DNA of 64,000 nucleotides from Cristatella mucedo (lineage: Eukaryota; Bryozoa; Phylactolaemata; Cristatellidae). Shown in pieces: positions 11,000 through 23,590 of the stretch. The stretch is taken from positions 6,201,501-6,265,500 of the forward strand of contig WPIO01000008.1 of the NCBI GenBank assembly GCA_009760855.2. Direction: 5' to 3'. Position 1 is the stretch's first letter; the number at the start of each line of letters is the position of its first letter. The notes under the pieces are model-generated. The model was not told where the DNA came from. It did not search any database and was given only the letters and a program-made list of their open reading frames with translations. A program made the translations under genes and the position numbers.

Positions 11000-13900
11000 C
11001 TACAGAGAACCGATTTAATCTATTACTGTTATATCTAGTCTAAGCAAAATAGAAAGTCAGATAAAAAATTTAACAGCCGAGATTAGCTTAAAGTTTTTTA
11101 CAAAAGAGAAACTGAGTCTGCTACCAAAAGGACAAAACTAACCAAAGACAAAAGAGCATGGTCGAATCAAAATATTCATATCTTCTTTGGGATTTTCCTT
11201 ATTTGGAAATAATTCAAAATTTGACACTACCCCCTATTTTATGCATTCTTTGCATTCTATTTGCAATCCAGGACTTAAGTGTGTTTAAATTTTAGAATAC
11301 CAACACTGCTATTTTAATTTACTTTGCCACTCTGTGTACAATGTAACAATGCCTTTCAATTACCTCTCTTTCTACGGGATCATATGCATCAGTCCTCTTT
11401 CAAAAAACCAGAATAGAGCTACTTGCCTAGTAACATAAATCCGGAGTGCCTTACCTTAATTTTCCTCCTCAAATTCATTTGGTTGAAATTTTTGCCTGCA
11501 TCTTTTGCGTTAAATTTTCTTCAGGTATCTAACAGGTTAAAGTGAGGTTTAATTATTAGCCAACTGCTGTAGATACTATCACTTGGCTGGCAAAACCTCA
11601 ATTCTCATATATGACTAAGGTTCAAATTCTGAGCCCAAACAAGTAGGAAAGAATAAGAAATTAGAGCAATGACATTCGGGCAATACGTCCCCATGAAATA
11701 GTGTAGATCGAACTTTATCCAAGCTCATAAACTGAGGACAAAATTCAAAGGAAAAGCTGGAACACTGGTTGCTCATGCTTAGACATGCTGCGTAACGGTG
11801 CTTGGTGACTGAGTTTCAACCAAATGGCTGTTATAGCTGGGCTAATGTATCAGCACAGTTTTTAATATCTCGATCAAATTAAGCTTCACAAGAGATCAGG
11901 TCCTGATCAGTGCTCTAACATAGCAGAACGTTGTCAGCAGAGTTTCTTTTTGACTAGTTCTTCAGGATGATGGCATCATGTCAAAAATAGTAACACGAGT
12001 CACGTGCAGATTTATAGCAAATAGATGAGTATAATAGCCTTCTTAGGTGCAACAGCAAGAGAATAATTTAAAGGAGCCGGATGACTAAATAAACAGGATT
12101 TCTACTTAATCAGCTATCGTGTCTGCTAACTTGATTAATCTTTCGTGAAAGACTAAATGTACAATGGAGCTGTCAGCAGAGGATGCATCACTTTCTTGCA
12201 TCAATTAGACAGCGTTAGCCTGGGTAAGGAGCACAATCCGGCACACGTGAGTGGAAAGCTGCCTTTAGGGCTTCGTGTGAAGTATTACGACGAGGGAGGT
12301 GCAGGCCGCTCCACGATTGGCAGCCGACGGACCGAGGATTCCCAAGAAAAAAGTGGAAGAAATCTGCATTCTGAAAATACAATTGTTAGCAGCTCTAGCC
12401 CTGTGTCCTGCTCCTCATCGACCCGCGACGGGCTCTCCATTATGCATCACACCGACTTCAAGGCACATTCCCTCACTATTTTTGCTCTTGTACTCCGTCC
12501 TACTTATCCGAATTATTTCCTAATCATGCTATGTAGTCTGCCACCTTTCGTCTCGCTCGTCTGACTACTATCGTGATTAGCTGTGCCGTCAACCAACTCC
12601 AAATACTTATATAATATTATAATAAGAGACACTGTTCCTTCAGTTCTTAAACTCCTGACTAGAGCTAACTAAAGACAGCCACCGCACAATCCCTCGATCG
12701 TGCGACATTTTAAAAGGAAGCTAAAAACTGCAAATCCGAGCTGCATAGCAGCAAATTATGTGCTAATTGTGCTGAAATTGTGCATTTTATGATTAACAAT
12801 CATAAAGTTTTCTTCTAGCAAATGCACAGCTTGCAAAGGGCACATACAGAGATTTAGTTCACGTGGGGTGCCATGTAAGTCTTTTATTATTGTTAGTATT
12901 ATTTCAGTGTTGGTATTACTGCTACTAGCACAGCCAGAGGCACTTCTCTACTGTATTATCAACCCAACATTCAGGAGGCAGGGGAAGAGCACTTTAATCA
13001 GGAGTGAGCCTTTGCTGGGTGCTTTGCTGTAACAGGAATTTAGCCTAATCTGAAAACAATTAATGGCAGTCACCAGCAGAAAAACTCACTGGCAGATTGT
13101 GAAATGGAGCTTTGCTGCCTGACTAGTCTCTAAAACCTGATCGATGCCCCTTCATAAAAGCCTGACAGAAACCCGTAAGGGTTAACCTAGCTACGTGGGG
13201 TGAGGCTGGGGAGAGAGCTAAGCTAAATGTAGCCTTCTCGGTAGTGCTGTACAACCAAGTACACTGTACAACCTTACTGCAGCTTGGTTTGAGGTGTACA
13301 CGATGAGGTGTTTGAGGTGTACAATTCTGCTGCATATAAGAGCCAGCTAGTGTGCGCCGGTGCACATCGACTTGCAGTGTGAGCGTTAGTGCATGCAACC
13401 TATCAGAAACTCTTAATACTAGTAATAAATGCACACTGAAAGTTGTAACGTCGAGTGTGAATAGCTGCTATTTGATTAGCAAACAGTTTTTGTTCAGCAT
13501 GGCACAAATGTAGCACCATAATTACACATAGAAATCAGACCAGATGTGGGAACACATTTACACCACGTCTGCCTCTGCTTCGTGAAACATACTTGGCTAC
13601 CCACAGCTTCCATAAATGCAGTAATGCAAAGAAAGCAGTTGTCGGCACTCGGAGTCATTACAAAGCAGGTGAAGTGACTAATAGATGAATCACCTGGTTT
13701 TGAAACCTTTAACATTTTGCTTCTAATCATAGCACCCAAAGGTGTCACACAGTGTAACTTGTGGACAGACAAAAAATGTCACTGGTGCTAATAACAAAGT
13801 GATTCATTCACAGAATAACGAGTAGATGCACCGTTGCCGTCTCGAGAGAACACAACAGGTTGCCCACTGAGACCAGTACCAGTTGCCCACTGAGACCAGT

Positions 13901-14530
13901 ACCAGCTAAGATGTTAACTCCCCCCCAAATTGGACTAGGTTAGAGCAATGTGCCAAGCCTTTGGGGAGAAGGGGTGAGTCAATCTCAACATAAAAAGATG
14001 CACGTGAAAGGCAGACATTGAACGCATGTGCCAAAATAAACACTGACTTGAAAGGGACCGGGTAGGTATACATGAAAGCAGGTAGATAAATCAGCAGCCT
14101 ATCCAAAGGCTCAATAGCTACACACGGCAAGACGATTGCACCGGTTTTGACTAAGCCCCACCACCCCACTGACACTGGGATATACAGAGCCATCAATGAC
14201 TCTAAACTAGCTTTAGACGCATGCTTTAATACAATGGAAGCACAATGGCACTACTCACAGTGGCAGTTATACGTCCTATTCAGGACTACTGATGCTGCTC
14301 ATGTCATTTGAGGCCACGGCAAGATGCATACAGCTAAACAATAGCAGGAGTCATACTGGAGCCCTTGAACAGAGCAGGATAAGAAGAGCAGAAGAAGAAG
14401 GAGAAGGTGAGGGAGCAAGGGTGAACGGGAGACAGGTAGCAGCAAAGAAAAGAACAAGAGCAGGCGAGAAGGCCGGGCAGAAATGAACAGGAGAAACGAA
14501 AAAAGAGGTGGGCGGGTGGAGATAGAATAA
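11000..14530. other. No gene recognised
   Basis: About 3.5 kb with no convincing exon on either strand. It holds a perfect 23-bp tandem duplication at 13860-13905 and a purine-rich stretch at about 14385-14520, which explains the long low-complexity frame on the minus strand. Confidence 0.4.
13860..13905. repeat. Perfect 23-bp tandem duplication
   Basis: Two identical adjacent units starting TTGCCCACTGAGACC, ending CAGTACCAG. Confidence 0.85.
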
Positions 14531-14535
14531 ATACT

Positions 14536-14602
14536 ACTAATAATAACCCCCTTGATAAAGTGCCCTCAGAGAACTCAATAAATATAGATAGAAATATAAA
14601 AT
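14536..14602 (-). mobile_element. LINE-B/SINE-B tail fragment
   Basis: AATAATAACCCCCTTGATAA followed by AGTGCCCTCAGAGAACTCAA is the inverse of the family B hairpin tail. Only about 65 bp remain. Confidence 0.55.
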
Positions 14603-15026
14603 TAGACACAAGAAGGTAGGATAGCAAGAGAGTTGGGATGGAGATGAGAACTTGAAGAAAGCCAATTTTTAAGGAGGCTACTGACTGACGACAACCTGCC
14701 CACGAGCCGAATGGGCAGGTCGCTGAGCCCACTTCCCCAATGCTAAGGCTGTGCCCTCTCACTGAAGCTACATTGGCATGCAAGCCAATAAGCTGCATCG
14801 ATGACTGACAGACTGATCCTTGCACAACTGCATTCATGTCTGGGACACCAAGAGCACAGAGAGCAACTCCAAGAGCAAGACTACCATGAAGCCACCTTGG
14901 AGCAGACTCTCTGACGACGATCATTTAGTAGAAGACCTGCTACATTTTGGGTGCATAACTTACGGTATGCACATTGAGAGTGGTGTGCAGATGACCTGTT
15001 AGATATTTGAAGGTTTTTATATAAAG

Positions 15027-15182
15027 AGCTGGTTTGGTCCAGCGGTTAAGGTGCTCTCCCCGACTAAAACCATGCCGAGGTCGTGAACTCGAGCCCCGAG
15101 GCATGCGAAGCACCTGAACAGAGATTAAGTTCTCTTGTGGTGCTATACAAATGAATTACTGTTATTATTATTATTTCTTTAA
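15027..15182 (+). mobile_element. SINE-B copy, best preserved
   Basis: The head has GGTTTGGTCCAGCGGTTAAG, a good tRNA A box, and GTGAACTCGAGCCCCGAG around the B box. It then has GAAGCACCTGAACAGAG, ATTAAGTTCTCTTGTGG and a tail of ATT repeats. The 3' half is homologous to the LINE family B end. Confidence 0.75.
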
Positions 15183-15587
15183 TTGAAAAGCAGATCTGAT
15201 TTTAAAAGTGCATTATACTGAATACATAACATAGTGGCAAAGTTCCACATTCTCCAATAACAGTCAAACATATATTTTGACGTATGTTGACAGTCAGGCG
15301 TTTTTCATTATATCATGCACCATGTAAAGAACAGCAGCAGTATAATTAAGCAACAAATATGATCAGATATTTGACTTCTCTACACCTGATAATAATAAAA
15401 ATGATGTTGACAATAGACATTTGCTCAAACGAAATAGAAGAACTAAATCCCTAATCACATTAAAAATTCTGCAAAAGAAGAAAATGAAATGGCTACTGAT
15501 AAAATGCAGTGCCAGTACATATAGGCACATATCAGAGGAAGCACATGGAATAAGTAAACGATGAAGAACAGGTTATTTTTAGCTTCT

Positions 15588-16262
15588 TTTTAAAATGTCT
15601 TCAAGTCAGGGTACATCGTGGCATCAGTCAGTAGTGAGTTAAAGGCTCGGGGAACATCAAAACTGGAGGAATGGTCTAAGAAAGATTTGTAATAAAATAA
15701 AATAGCTGATTTAACAGTTTCTTTAATATAGAAACAAAAGAGCCTTAAAGGCTATTACCACTGCTTGCAGAAACAATAAACGATCGCCCACCGCAGGATT
15801 TGTACTCAGGATCTCGGGGCTAGGTCGTGAAAAGCAGCTGCCTTACCTAGTCAGCCACGGCTCAGGTTGGCTAGCTAAACGACCTGATACAGAGGAGTGA
15901 TGAGAGAACACGAATCTAGATTAGAAGAATTTCCTATACTTATTCAGGAGCTAGAGAATGAATAGACCTACAGGTGAGTGACCATGCCTTGAAGTCAATA
16001 TGCTTCTTGATTGGCTTTCAATTCCCTTTTTTGAACCACGAGTCGAAATGCAAAGTGTTGTACTGATTGTAAGCATGTAGTTCCACAGGTAAAAAGATCT
16101 ACCCACAAAGAGATACAAAAGTCTAAACGTGATGTCACAGATAATAATAACAATAATGTACAGAACAGCATAGCAATTTGATCCTTTTCTAAGAAGGCCC
16201 AAGCTTTGCAATAATGAGCAGCAGAAAGTATGCAGACTAGTCTACAGGAGTTGATATAGTCC
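15588..16262 (-). mobile_element. LINE family B, degenerate antisense copy split by SINE-A
   Basis: 15588-15690 and 15885-16262 are consecutive parts of the family B region upstream of the 3' end (compare 5790-6200 and 43310-43740), very diverged. The SINE-A copy at 15691-15884 interrupts it. Confidence 0.6.
15691..15884 (-). mobile_element. SINE-A inserted into LINE-B
   Basis: The minus strand shows a degenerate B box and the body and tail of SINE-A (GCTGATTTAACAG on the plus strand at 15706-15718), preceded by an A-rich tail. The LINE-B remnant resumes on both sides, so the SINE is younger. Confidence 0.65.
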
Positions 16263-16859
16263 TATAGTTTGTCACTGTGAAACAGGACATTCGGAATGCT
16301 TGAAGATGCTACTCTAAATATCCTGGCCAAGCCCACTGTGAAGGTGCGCCTTTGCAATCTTGGAGTAACACAGAGTCTGCACATAAATAACTAGTTGCTT
16401 CTATTGTTATTCAAGCTCTACCAAAACTTTCCAGCATTTAGGTAGTTAAAACAGGAGTTGGGCAGTAGGGTAGCGATTATTGAATGAGGTTAGGCCACCT
16501 AAATTACATGTCAACTGAGCAGGTAAAGACGTGACCTGTATGCTGCATAGACAAAAGGCTGCACTAATATATTAATTTTGCCTTGAATCATTGGCGATGG
16601 TAGGTTCGCTATGGCTTGTGCACCAGGGAATACAGCTGCGACGCGGCTCTATCCATGCCCATTAGTGGTGACAGGCTCAATAAAGAAACCCATTGTCATC
16701 CTTGCAAGGACAAAGATGGCAGAAACGACCGATGCCATAACATGTGAATCACGGTCTCTGTGCTAACTGTGACAGGTGCAGCAATGATGGCATAGCTCGG
16801 AGGCAAGTGATACCAATGTCCGGGAGATTCATTTAGCAAAGCATGGCTTCTTGAAGGCT
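16263..16859. other. No gene recognised
   Basis: No supported coding or repeat feature. Confidence 0.35.
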
Positions 16860-16960
16860 GACTGGATCTCAATCATACTTGAACAACCTCAGCCAGACCT
16901 TGGTCGGGGCTAGCACCTTAACCACTGGACCAAACCAGCTGTGCTTCGTAGGGAAATGAA
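16860..16960 (-). mobile_element. SINE-B head fragment
   Basis: On the minus strand GCTGGTTTGGTCCAGTGGTT followed by AAGGTGCTAGCCCCGACC matches the SINE-B tRNA-like head; the tail is missing. Confidence 0.55.
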
Positions 16961-17199
16961 GAGCTCGGTGAAGATCAATGAGCTGCCTCTAAGTGAACTT
17001 CAAAATGCTAATCTCCCAAAAACAGGTTAGAATAGGTGGTTTGCTAACTTGGCGGTTTCACGTGAGCTATCAGACAGCATAGCATGAGATCGCCGACCTT
17101 GTAGCTTCAGTAGCACTCACACACGGGTTGCATAACTGGGCAGAAAACATTGAGTTCATTTGACTAGAAATCCTTGCTAAAAATTCTGGTCAAGTGCTT

Positions 17200-17295
17200 C
17201 CTTTGCAGCAAATGTAAAGTGCCTAGGAAGAGATTAGGTTCTCTAAGGATGCTATCCAAATGTATCAGTATTATTATTGTTATTATTATTATAAG
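17200..17295 (+). mobile_element. LINE-B 3' tail fragment
   Basis: CCTTTGCAGCAAATGTAAAG, then GCCTAGGAAGAGATTAGG and TTCTCTAAGGATGC, then ATT repeats: the last about 90 bp of family B, extremely 5'-truncated. Confidence 0.7.
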
Positions 17296-17727
17296 TATTT
17301 TCGGTGTCACGAATGCACTAGTAAACCGAATGATAAGACAAAGCACAATTCGATGTGCAACGTCTGCCTTCTAATGCATTTTTTTATTTTACTATCGAGC
17401 TCCTGATAAGTAACTCCAGCTTATCATAAAGATTGGTTCACAATGCTTACAAAGGTTTGAGTACCTTCTAAGGTGGCTATGCTATATTTGGGCTAGATGT
17501 GCCCACTTTGTTACAAATCGGAGGGTCCTAAATTTGGCAGAGGGATGGAAGAGGTCACACAAAGGAAAGCCTGTGTCCAGTATTTGGTTACAAAGTAAAT
17601 CAAGGCCATTCGCGGTTAGAAATTTGTGACACGATGCAGTATGTTGAAGAATGAGATGACAAAACAAATTAAAGGATTCAGAGGACACCAGAAATGGCAC
17701 GAATTAAGTGCAAAGCAAAGGAGAAGA
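17296..17727. other. No gene recognised
   Basis: No supported feature. Confidence 0.35.
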
Positions 17728-17882
17728 AAAAATGTAATGTAATACATCTCTATCTGTAACTCCACAAAGCCATAAAGACTATGTGAGTGTTAGGTAGGCG
17801 AGTTTTGTATAGCACACTCAGAGCCTAAACGGCTTTTGGTACGCATTCGGTAGAAGGAAGATCTGAGCCATTACATGGACAT
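17728..17882 (-). mobile_element. LINE family A 3' end fragment
   Basis: The plus strand shows TGTAATGTAATACATCTCTA followed by TCTGTAACTCCACAAAGCC and GGTACGCATTCGGTAG, the inverse of the family A terminus; about 150 bp. Confidence 0.7.
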
Positions 17883-18057
17883 TCAACGTTTAGTCGGATA
17901 AGCAGAGACCATACAAACGCTATGCTAGTTCCAATAAAGAACAAGATGGCAAATATGAATAATAAGGAGCTTATCTGTCAGATACTACAGCAAATTTATT
18001 AATTTAGCACCACAGACATGATATTTAGCCTTGAAGCACTCATCTGGCCTTTGCAAT

Positions 18058-18330
18058 AAGATGCTCACAGTTGGAGCAAAACTCCAAAGTTAGGCTGGCC
18101 TGTATTAATCTTTGCAATTGCCACATTACACCACACGTTATCAACCTGGGCTGGCATACTGACCTTAAGGTTTTGACACTCTATTTCAGATCCTTTCCTT
18201 CTCTCGCCCTTGCCTACATATTCAAGCTACTTCCCGATCAGCTTGGCGTGGTACCGCCCAATCTTCTGACAAGTTATTTAGCTGTGTCTCCAACCAAGCT
18301 CAAATCCTTTTGAGACCACGTGTCTAACTG
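18058..18330 (+). mobile_element. LINE family B internal fragment
   Basis: Matches, with many differences, the region around 21.86-22.13 kb (post-RT domain). It lacks the 3' tail. Confidence 0.6.
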
Positions 18331-18908
<578 letters not shown>

Positions 18909-19017
18909 ACCAGCTTATGCTTCCTACGATCTCAGACATATCTTCTTTGAAAACGTGAGTACTTTAACGTAACAAGCGCCATGGCTATTGCGGTTTTATA
19001 GGTTAGCCTATAACGGT

Positions 19018-19085
19018 TAGCTGATCAACCGCTTCATTTGTATAGCAGCTAAAGAGCCCTACCGGCTATTATCACCGCAGCTCTT
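19018..19085 (-). mobile_element. SINE-A 3' fragment
   Basis: ACCGCTTCATTTGTATAGCA and AAGAGCCCTACCGGCTATTA match the SINE-A body on the opposite strand; no head. Confidence 0.45.
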
Positions 19086-19449
19086 AGCAAGCCTGTCGGA
19101 TGTGCGTTTTCGTCAGCATTTGTCGAATTTATTTGAACCAGGTAAGTAGTTCAGAGTACAAGATTATATAAACAGCTTCAAATTTCAGCTAAGTTATGAT
19201 AAGCAAATTATAGTGAGTTCAAAAGCCCTCCTTATTCTAAATAAATCATTACGGAAAAAGTAGCCCTCATCTGTATTAGCAGAAACTTGCCGAGGTCCTT
19301 GTCCGGCTTATTGACAAGATCGTGCTCATCTGGCCCCAACGAGGAGCTGGAGATAGAAACATGAGCAAAGAAGAAGCACAGTAGAATCCCAATGCTACTC
19401 GTTAGCGTTGGTAGGTTACCCCCTTTTTCCATGTGCTAGAGCTAATTTG

Positions 19450-19722
19450 CAGACTAAGCAACGACAACTGCTCTCCTGCTGCCGACTGTGCCTCATCCTT
19501 TTCAGCGGTCCTGAGCTGCTACTGCCATGCTACTCACTACCTCAACTGCTCTTCTGACTCTGCTATGCTTCACACCTCTTTGTTGAGTGAGATGAAGTCT
19601 TTTGGCTACCGAATGCGTACCGAAAGCCGCTTAGGCTGTGAGTTGACTATAAAAAACTCTCCTGTGTAACACCCACATAGTCTTTATGGTTTTGTGGAGT
19701 TACAGACAGAGATACATTACAT
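19450..19722 (+). mobile_element. LINE family A 3' end
   Basis: Matches 61.87-62.14 kb, with GCTACCGAATGCGTACCGAA and AGCCGCTTAGGCTGTGAG, ending in ACATT repeats. 5'-truncated to about 270 bp. Confidence 0.75.
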
Positions 19723-19739
19723 TATTACTTTGTATTAAG

Positions 19740-21680
19740 CGTTTAGCTATTCCGTAGTCGGAGAAATTCAGAAAGTCAGTTGTCTTCCGTTAAAAGATGG
19801 ACTGGAGTTGGTACTCTCAACAAGTACTACACCATCCCATACCCCGGAACACTTCCCGGTAGTCCTACTCCAAGCCTCGTGACCCGTTCTACGTCCGGTT
19901 CCTGGAATCTGCTAGCCAACGGTGCGCCGGTAGAAGGGCCATTCAGACGCCTCCAGAAGAATTGGAAGATCTCGTTTTCGTAGAGTCCGTATAGTGCACC
20001 GACGGTCAGCTGGTCGGGAGATCTTCCTAGAGCCTAAACAGAAACTTAATAGACCTAATTAAAAAGCTGTGCTCTCATGTGGACAGCATGAGGCCATGGT
20101 CCGAAGGCCACCTAGTACACCTCTGTCTAAACTTAAGAAAATTTGCCTGCTCAGCAGAAGAATATCGAAGCGCCTGTAATATCTTGTAAATACCTGCAAG
20201 TACGAGTAATAATATTTCATTACTTGAATGTCTTATCGCACACATGAAAATTATGACTCAATCACTGAGTCTACCCATATCAATCTATCAACTTAGCAGC
20301 ATCAACCTGAAGCTTAAACAAGATATGTGTAGAGCATCAGCACATTTTCTCTGCATGCCGTCGATATCGGCTCTGGAACTGACAGGAAACTTATTCACAC
20401 CGAATAAAGCACCGGCTAATGCCCGGATATTAAATAATTTAGGATGTCTATTCAAATATTTTGATTGGCTATTCAAAGTGGCAATGGGTAATCATTAACT
20501 GCTCTAATAGGGCTCACATACGTTGATCGCTATGCCTAGATAAGTTCTAGAGCCGTAGATTAATGTAGATTTGTTGGCTGCAACTTATCAGTGGCACGAC
20601 CTGACATGTTTCGGTAAGAATGGGCATATCGATCTTATAAACTCGTAATCTCTGCTTTGAGAGTGGCCTTGCTGTCAGCAGCCGATTATCTAGTAAATTT
20701 TTAATAGAAACTTGTAAATTCACAGATAGGATCAGCGACACGATGTCCTTAACCTCGGTCTTTAGCTTTGTCAACAATTGGCAAAGAATATCAATTAGCT
20801 TTCTAGAGAACTATGGATGCAAGTTCAGGATGTTCGGACGGAAAAACGCAGATTTGGCCTTAGTTGAGGATTGGTCGTCTGATCTGTGTAGGACGGAGTA
20901 GTTGTCTCATCTCCCCACTTCAGACTGAACTTTACCGACTCCCTACAAAGCACACAATTGACTTTAAGATCCTCTGTTTGGCTCAATACATTCCAAAAGT
21001 TTCTGCCCACTTGGTCCACCGATCTGAGTTTGGTTGTTGCTAATGCTAGTATTTGAGTAAGTCATTGTGCTACAGTAATAATTTAATTGTGAACATCTGT
21101 AAATACGATTGTGAACTTAGTTGCAGTTTGCTACCTTTGTCTTAGTGAGTAACTGCGTTTGCAGGCAACGGTTTCCATGTAAACAGATGGGGAGGTGTGA
21201 TCAACACGTGATTATTCCACCCCTCTCGGATGCAATATTGGGCATGCCAACCCTTGCAATATTGACGGTCGGTATGAGACCAGAGCATAGCCCCAGTTGC
21301 ACAGCTTTCAGAGGGTACCAGAGCGGTTTTGATGTCGCTATGCACAGAAAACCATTAAAACTGAGAGATCACGATGTGGATGAATATCTCAGAGTACTGT
21401 TAGGAACATTATTAGGAACGATCTGGACTAAGATGGCCCAGAGGCAATGCCTTGCTCGAATCGCTCTCGAAAACTTCTCCGAGGGAGGGCCGGCTCCTCA
21501 AAAGCATAGCTCAGAAAGACATGTTTGCCACTGGTAAAATGCAGTGCCAGAGTCTTTGCCAAGCTACCAGAGCAGCTGTAAGCCAAAAAGTCACAAGTAA
21601 ACGGCTTATAAAACAAGGACTGAATGCACTGGTTGCCAAGTGCAGACCATTGTCGACTGTGCAGCACAAAAAAACAAGGC
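19740..21680. other. No gene recognised
   Basis: About 1.9 kb. A 138-residue open frame at 21121-21537 (plus) has no recognised domain and no supporting exon context; it is not called as a gene. Confidence 0.35.
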
Positions 21681-21687
21681 TAAAGTT

Positions 21688-22500
21688 TGCAGATCGATCC
21701 CAGTAGTGGAAAGTTCAAATCTGCCTATTTTCAGCTTCATAACATTGCGAAAATTTGGGCTTGCTTAGACATGGATACCACTTCCAAGTTGGTCTGTGCA
21801 TTCGTGACATCTCGTCTCGACTTCTGCAACTCACTGCTTACTGGCCTACCGCATGTGCGATCAGGCGATTGCAGCTGGTGCAAAACTCTGCAGTTAGGCT
21901 TGTCTGTCGTGAGCTTCGCAGTTGCCACATTACTCCACTTCTCGCCGACCTGCACTTGCTACCAGTCAAGCAACGGATTGACTTCAAGGTTTTTTCGATC
22001 ACTTTTAGGTCCCTTCATTCTATGGCTCCAGCCTATCTCTCAGATATGCTACCCCATCAGGCCAAGCATCGTACCACACGCTTTTCGGAATCCAACAGTC
22101 TAGAAATACCTCGTACAAGCCTTAAATCCTTTGGACACCGTGCATTAAGTTCGTATGCTCCCAAAGCCTGGAACTCCCTCCCGACCTGCGTCAAGAACAT
22201 CCCCTGACCTGACCACATTTAAAAGGAACATAAAAACACACCAATTTAGGACAGCATTTAGTGGGTCCCTGTGATTCGTCCTTGATTTGCTTATACATGC
22301 TGACACTGTGCATGCTGCCACTAACCACATTTGAATGCTGACCCTGTGCATGTCACCCCTAACCATATTATTCACTTTGCTTGTTTTTCAAGCCTGATTT
22401 TAGTAACCATTTAATTTCCCTTTACAGCAAATGTAAAGCTCCTAGAAAGAGATTAAGTTCTCTGAGGGCGCTTGATCAAGTACATTATGATTATTATAAA
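21688..22500 (+). mobile_element. LINE family B, 3' 0.8 kb
   Basis: Contains a 150-residue open frame with RRLQLVQNSAVRLVCREL and LLADLHLLPVKQRIDFK, the domain C-terminal to RT, then the 3' UTR and the hairpin tail with ATT-like repeats. One of the better family B 3' ends. Confidence 0.85.
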
Positions 22501-23479
22501 AGTTGCCCAGTGGTTTCAGATTGCTATGGATTGGCGAGTCAAAATTTAATCTCATTGGCTTTCACAAAAAGAAAAAGCACGTTTCTAGCGAATGCGTGAA
22601 ACATACGGCTAGATATACGTGTGTTCGAAAAAACCGTAAAATGTGGCTGTGGAAGTCTAATGGTATGGAGTTGCTTCTAAGCTCTTAAGTGCTGGGCGTC
22701 TGCAGAGGATTCAAAGAGTTATGAATCGAAATCTCTACAATTACATTAGGTAGAATGCTAGCTTGCTACCTGCTTACGGTGTTTTGGGGCTCGATTTCTG
22801 TTGGCAACATGACAAGGATAAGCACACAGCTGTGGCTGTTATACAGTTTTTACGAACCTGCTGACTACCGACTACAGCCTCATGCCAAGTGAGGTCAAGT
22901 AGTGGCCAAGCCAAAGCTCGGCTTTGTCAACAATAGAAAGTCCACGGTATAACGTTTCTTGAAGTTTTGAAGGATTGCTGGACGTCAATTCATCCAGAAA
23001 CGTGCTGGTAGCTGGTGGAGGCATTTCTGAGACGATTGGGGTAATTAAGAATCAGGGTGCCTCGAAAAGTTATTGATTGTACCCAATAAATTACACGTAC
23101 TAAAATATTTCTTTGCTTTTCTGTATAATAAAGTCTGCTGCTGAGTTACATAAAATCTAAATCTTGTGTATTTCGAGTAAAGTAGTGTTGCTGGTCGCAG
23201 GTGTATAGTAACTTTTGGAGGGTAACACTTCCGTCAAATTTTACAAGTCAAATTTTCAAATTTAAATTTAAAATTTAAATTTTTTATTTTATGTAGCCAA
23301 CCTCCTCGCTCCTCTAGTCACGTACTCTCTGGCCACCAGCTTCTAAAATTTCAGCCGTCTTCCGTGCCTAGTACTAAATTAAATCTTTTGGCGATCGGGT
23401 CTTGGTTTGGTAAATACCGAAAGCAAGGAACTAGCTTCTTTAATCTGGCTGCAATAACTTTGACTTTGCTTCATTTACT
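22501..23479. other. No gene recognised
   Basis: AT-rich; a self-complementary AAATTTAAATTTAAAATTT run lies near 23255-23285. No exon is recognised. Confidence 0.35.
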
Positions 23480-23590
23480 TACCATTCAATTGCATTTCCC
23501 TTTGCAGCAAATGTAAAGCACCTAGAAAGAGATTGAGTTATCTGAGGGTGCTTTATCAAGTGCATTATTATTATTTATTTTTCGGCTTAA
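23480..23590 (+). mobile_element. LINE-B 3' tail fragment
   Basis: CCCTTTGCAGCAAATGTAAA then GCACCTAGAAAGAGATTGAG and the closing arm, ending in ATT repeats. Confidence 0.7.

Noticed and set aside
12157-12564. 135-residue plus-strand frame
   Set aside because: No recognised domain, repeat or splice context; length is compatible with chance.
14334-14924. 196-residue minus-strand frame with hydrophobic runs
   Set aside because: Composition comes from purine-rich sequence and it crosses a LINE-B tail; no domain or exon signals.
21121-21537. 138-residue plus-strand frame
   Set aside because: No recognised domain or supporting neighbour exon.
21737-22103. Frames such as VRSGDCSWCK-type peptides repeated at several loci
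   Set aside because: These are out-of-frame translations of the LINE-B post-RT region, not a gene family.
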